NCBI GenBank assembly: GCA_947054185.1
Contig: CAMRVW010000120.1
Span: 1-6,124 of the forward strand
Direction: 5' to 3'
Length of the DNA: 6,124 nt
Origin: an uncultured Rikenellaceae bacterium
Lineage (GTDB): Bacteria; Bacteroidota; Bacteroidia; Bacteroidales; Rikenellaceae
Shown here: positions 5,251 through 6,124 of the stretch, piece after piece
Layout: each line of letters opens with the position of its first letter
Numbering within the stretch: the first letter of the stretch is position 1
Notes under the pieces: model-generated
The model's input: only the letters and a program-made list of their open reading frames with translations
Told to the model about the DNA's origin: nothing
Database searches by the model: none
Position numbers and translations under genes: made by a program

Positions 5251-5433
5251 ATAAATAATTTCATTATACATACATTTCATCAAAAAATATAATCATTTTT
5301 ACAACAGACGACCTATTAGTTATTTTGTGGAAACTGCTGTTTAATGGATTGCTGGCATTATATTGACAGAACTGCCTCCACCAGGCTGTTGCACCGGCAA
5401 TTTCCCGCACCGACTGCCCGCCTCACACTAAAA

Positions 5434-5480
5434 TCTCACTCTCCACTCTCTTGACCCCGGATCCACACACTATGAGGCCG
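5434..5480. repeat. Duplicated block, copy 1 (copy 2 at 5751-5790)
   Basis: TCTCACTCTC (5434-5443) recurs exactly at 5751-5760. After an 8-nt insertion in this copy, positions 5452-5480 match 5762-5790 at 21 of 29 bases, including GACCCCG, ATCC and CTATG. Both copies precede a T-rich repeat cluster. This suggests an old duplication of a larger intergenic unit of about 315 bp. Confidence 0.45.
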
Positions 5481-5498
5481 GCGCTGATGCCGACATAT

Positions 5499-5580
5499 TT
5501 TTTGAGTTTCTCAAGGCTTTTGCCAACAGTTATTTGCCCACAGTTTTTGAGTTCGACAGTTTTTTATGTCCCGACAGGGC
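5499..5580. repeat. Degenerate T-rich short tandem blocks (first cluster)
   Basis: Consecutive blocks start with a T run and end in CAG or GGC. Examples are TTTTGCCAACAG (5518-5529), TTATTTGCCCACAG (5530-5543), TTTTTGAGTTCGACAG (5544-5559) and a longer one at 5560-5580 ending CCCGACAGGGC. The shared theme is TTTTTG-N4-6-CGACAG with variable length, so the tandem character is loose. Confidence 0.45.
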
Positions 5581-5844
5581 AATGGCGCAACTGGCCGCAT
5601 CTCGCGGTGGGCAGAAAATCTCCCAACGGAAGGCCGCACACCGCAGGGCAATATATGCCGCAGTGACTCAATCTATCTCGCCCCGCCCATTACCTCCCCG
5701 CCTTGCTCCCACAGGCCCCGCGCCGCTCTCCGTCGGGCAAAAGGCACATCTCTCACTCTCCCGACCCCGAATCCGCGTCCTATGCGACCGACCTGCGGTC
5801 GGCCCACTCCCGCTGGCTTTTGTGGGGAGGCTGTGCTTCGCGAC

Positions 5845-5963
5845 TTTTGATGTCGCACTATTTTGTCGTAAGGTCTTGACACCTATTTTTGTCCCGACTG
5901 TTTTTGTGCATCGCAGTTTTGCCCGCAAGGCTTCTGTCACGACAGGGTTTTCGTCCCGGCAGG
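5845..5963. repeat. Degenerate ~16-bp tandem blocks (second cluster)
   Basis: The clearest run of blocks: 5845-5860, 5861-5885 (longer), 5886-5900 TTTTTGTCCCGACTG, 5901-5916 TTTTTGTGCATCGCAG, 5917-5931 TTTTGCCCGCAAGGC, 5932-5947 TTCTGTCACGACAGGG and 5948-5963 TTTTCGTCCCGGCAGG. Most are 15-16 bp, with an approximate consensus TTTTTGTCCCGACAGG. The theme returns at about 6072-6124 and runs off the window. Function is unknown. There is no uniform repeat/spacer pattern, so this is not a CRISPR array. Confidence 0.5.
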
Positions 5964-6124
5964 TCGGCCGAGGCACGAGGCCGCAACGGGCCGACCATCC
6001 GTTAGGCCAAAAATACATTCTCGCACAACCGAGCAAGCCGAGAGGAATACTGCGACGTATTATAGCTGCATCTTTTTTATCTTAGCTGTTTTTATGTCGA
6101 AAGGCTTTGATACCGCATGGCTTT

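Larger units (their letters stand above)
5290..6124. other. Right intergenic flank without a credible gene
   Basis: About 830 bp with no supportable gene. Open frames exist (the longest is 5534-6085, +), but their products are Arg/Pro/Ser-rich and lack family motifs. Overlapping frames of similar quality on both strands point to G+C-rich sequence with few stops rather than coding. The region holds degenerate T-rich blocks of about 15-16 bp, a duplicated block (5434-5480 and 5751-5790) and small dyads. These are CCGACC-TGC-GGTCGG at 5788-5802 and GGTCGGCC/GGCCGACC at 5962-5969/5989-5996. No RNA gene was recognised. Confidence 0.55.

Noticed and set aside
332..5379. 11-bp inverted match GGAGGCAGTTC (332-342) and GAACTGCCTCC (5369-5379) framing the gene block
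   Set aside because: Several 11-bp matches are expected by chance in a 6-kb window, and flanking bases do not extend the match.
5845..5963. CRISPR array
   Set aside because: Units are about 16 bp and degenerate throughout. There are no constant repeats separated by unique spacers and no cas genes.
5534..6085. Open frame of 183 codons on the plus strand
   Set aside because: Low-complexity Arg/Pro/Ser/Phe composition, no motif, no start context. It is built over degenerate repeats, with rival frames on both strands.

Overview
The window suggests a chromosomal piece of a Bacteroidales bacterium, probably of the Muribaculaceae/Prevotella/Bacteroides group. The clues are: a secreted DUF4251-type protein; a type I-beta DAHP synthase carrying a C-terminal chorismate mutase, an arrangement known from Prevotella; start codons mostly preceded by A/T-rich sequence without a Shine-Dalgarno; and a perfect TAnnTTTG -7 promoter element. 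The family-level placement is inference.

Layout. Positions 1-200 are G+C-rich sequence without a credible gene. A perfect 19-bp inverted repeat (203-263) and a small dyad (300-313) follow. Next comes a near-consensus sigma-54 (-24/-12) promoter (385-401), a 5'-UTR hairpin (421-449) and a secreted DUF4251 protein gene (488-1060, +). A two-way intrinsic terminator (1074-1108) separates this gene from a convergent four-gene operon on the minus strand. In transcription order the operon is pheA (prephenate dehydratase, 5084-4242), a class I/II aminotransferase (4232-3060), tyrA (prephenate dehydrogenase, 3063-2221) and a DAHP synthase/chorismate mutase fusion (2197-1136). Positions 5290-6124 hold no credible gene. 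They contain degenerate T-rich repeats with a period near 16 bp, and a similar pattern occurs at about 63-150.

The most interesting element is in front of pheA. A 19-codon open frame (5220-5161, minus) encodes MQMCNYYYGFYFSFFFQKD, with 4 Tyr, 5 Phe and no Trp. It has a good Shine-Dalgarno and lies just downstream of a TAnnTTTG element. A 10-bp G+C-rich hairpin with a T tract (5124-5090) ends just before the pheA ATG. An alternative 8-bp stem (5161-5154 with 5123-5116) would destroy this terminator, and its 5' arm starts at the last base of the leader stop codon. This is the full anatomy of ribosome-mediated attenuation sensing charged tRNA-Tyr and tRNA-Phe.

Working together: the fusion enzyme makes DAHP at the entry of the shikimate pathway and turns chorismate into prephenate. 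PheA and TyrA split prephenate to phenylpyruvate and 4-hydroxyphenylpyruvate, and the aminotransferase would convert these to Phe and Tyr. The operon is therefore the Phe/Tyr end of aromatic synthesis plus its committed first step. Its leader codons match exactly those two products.
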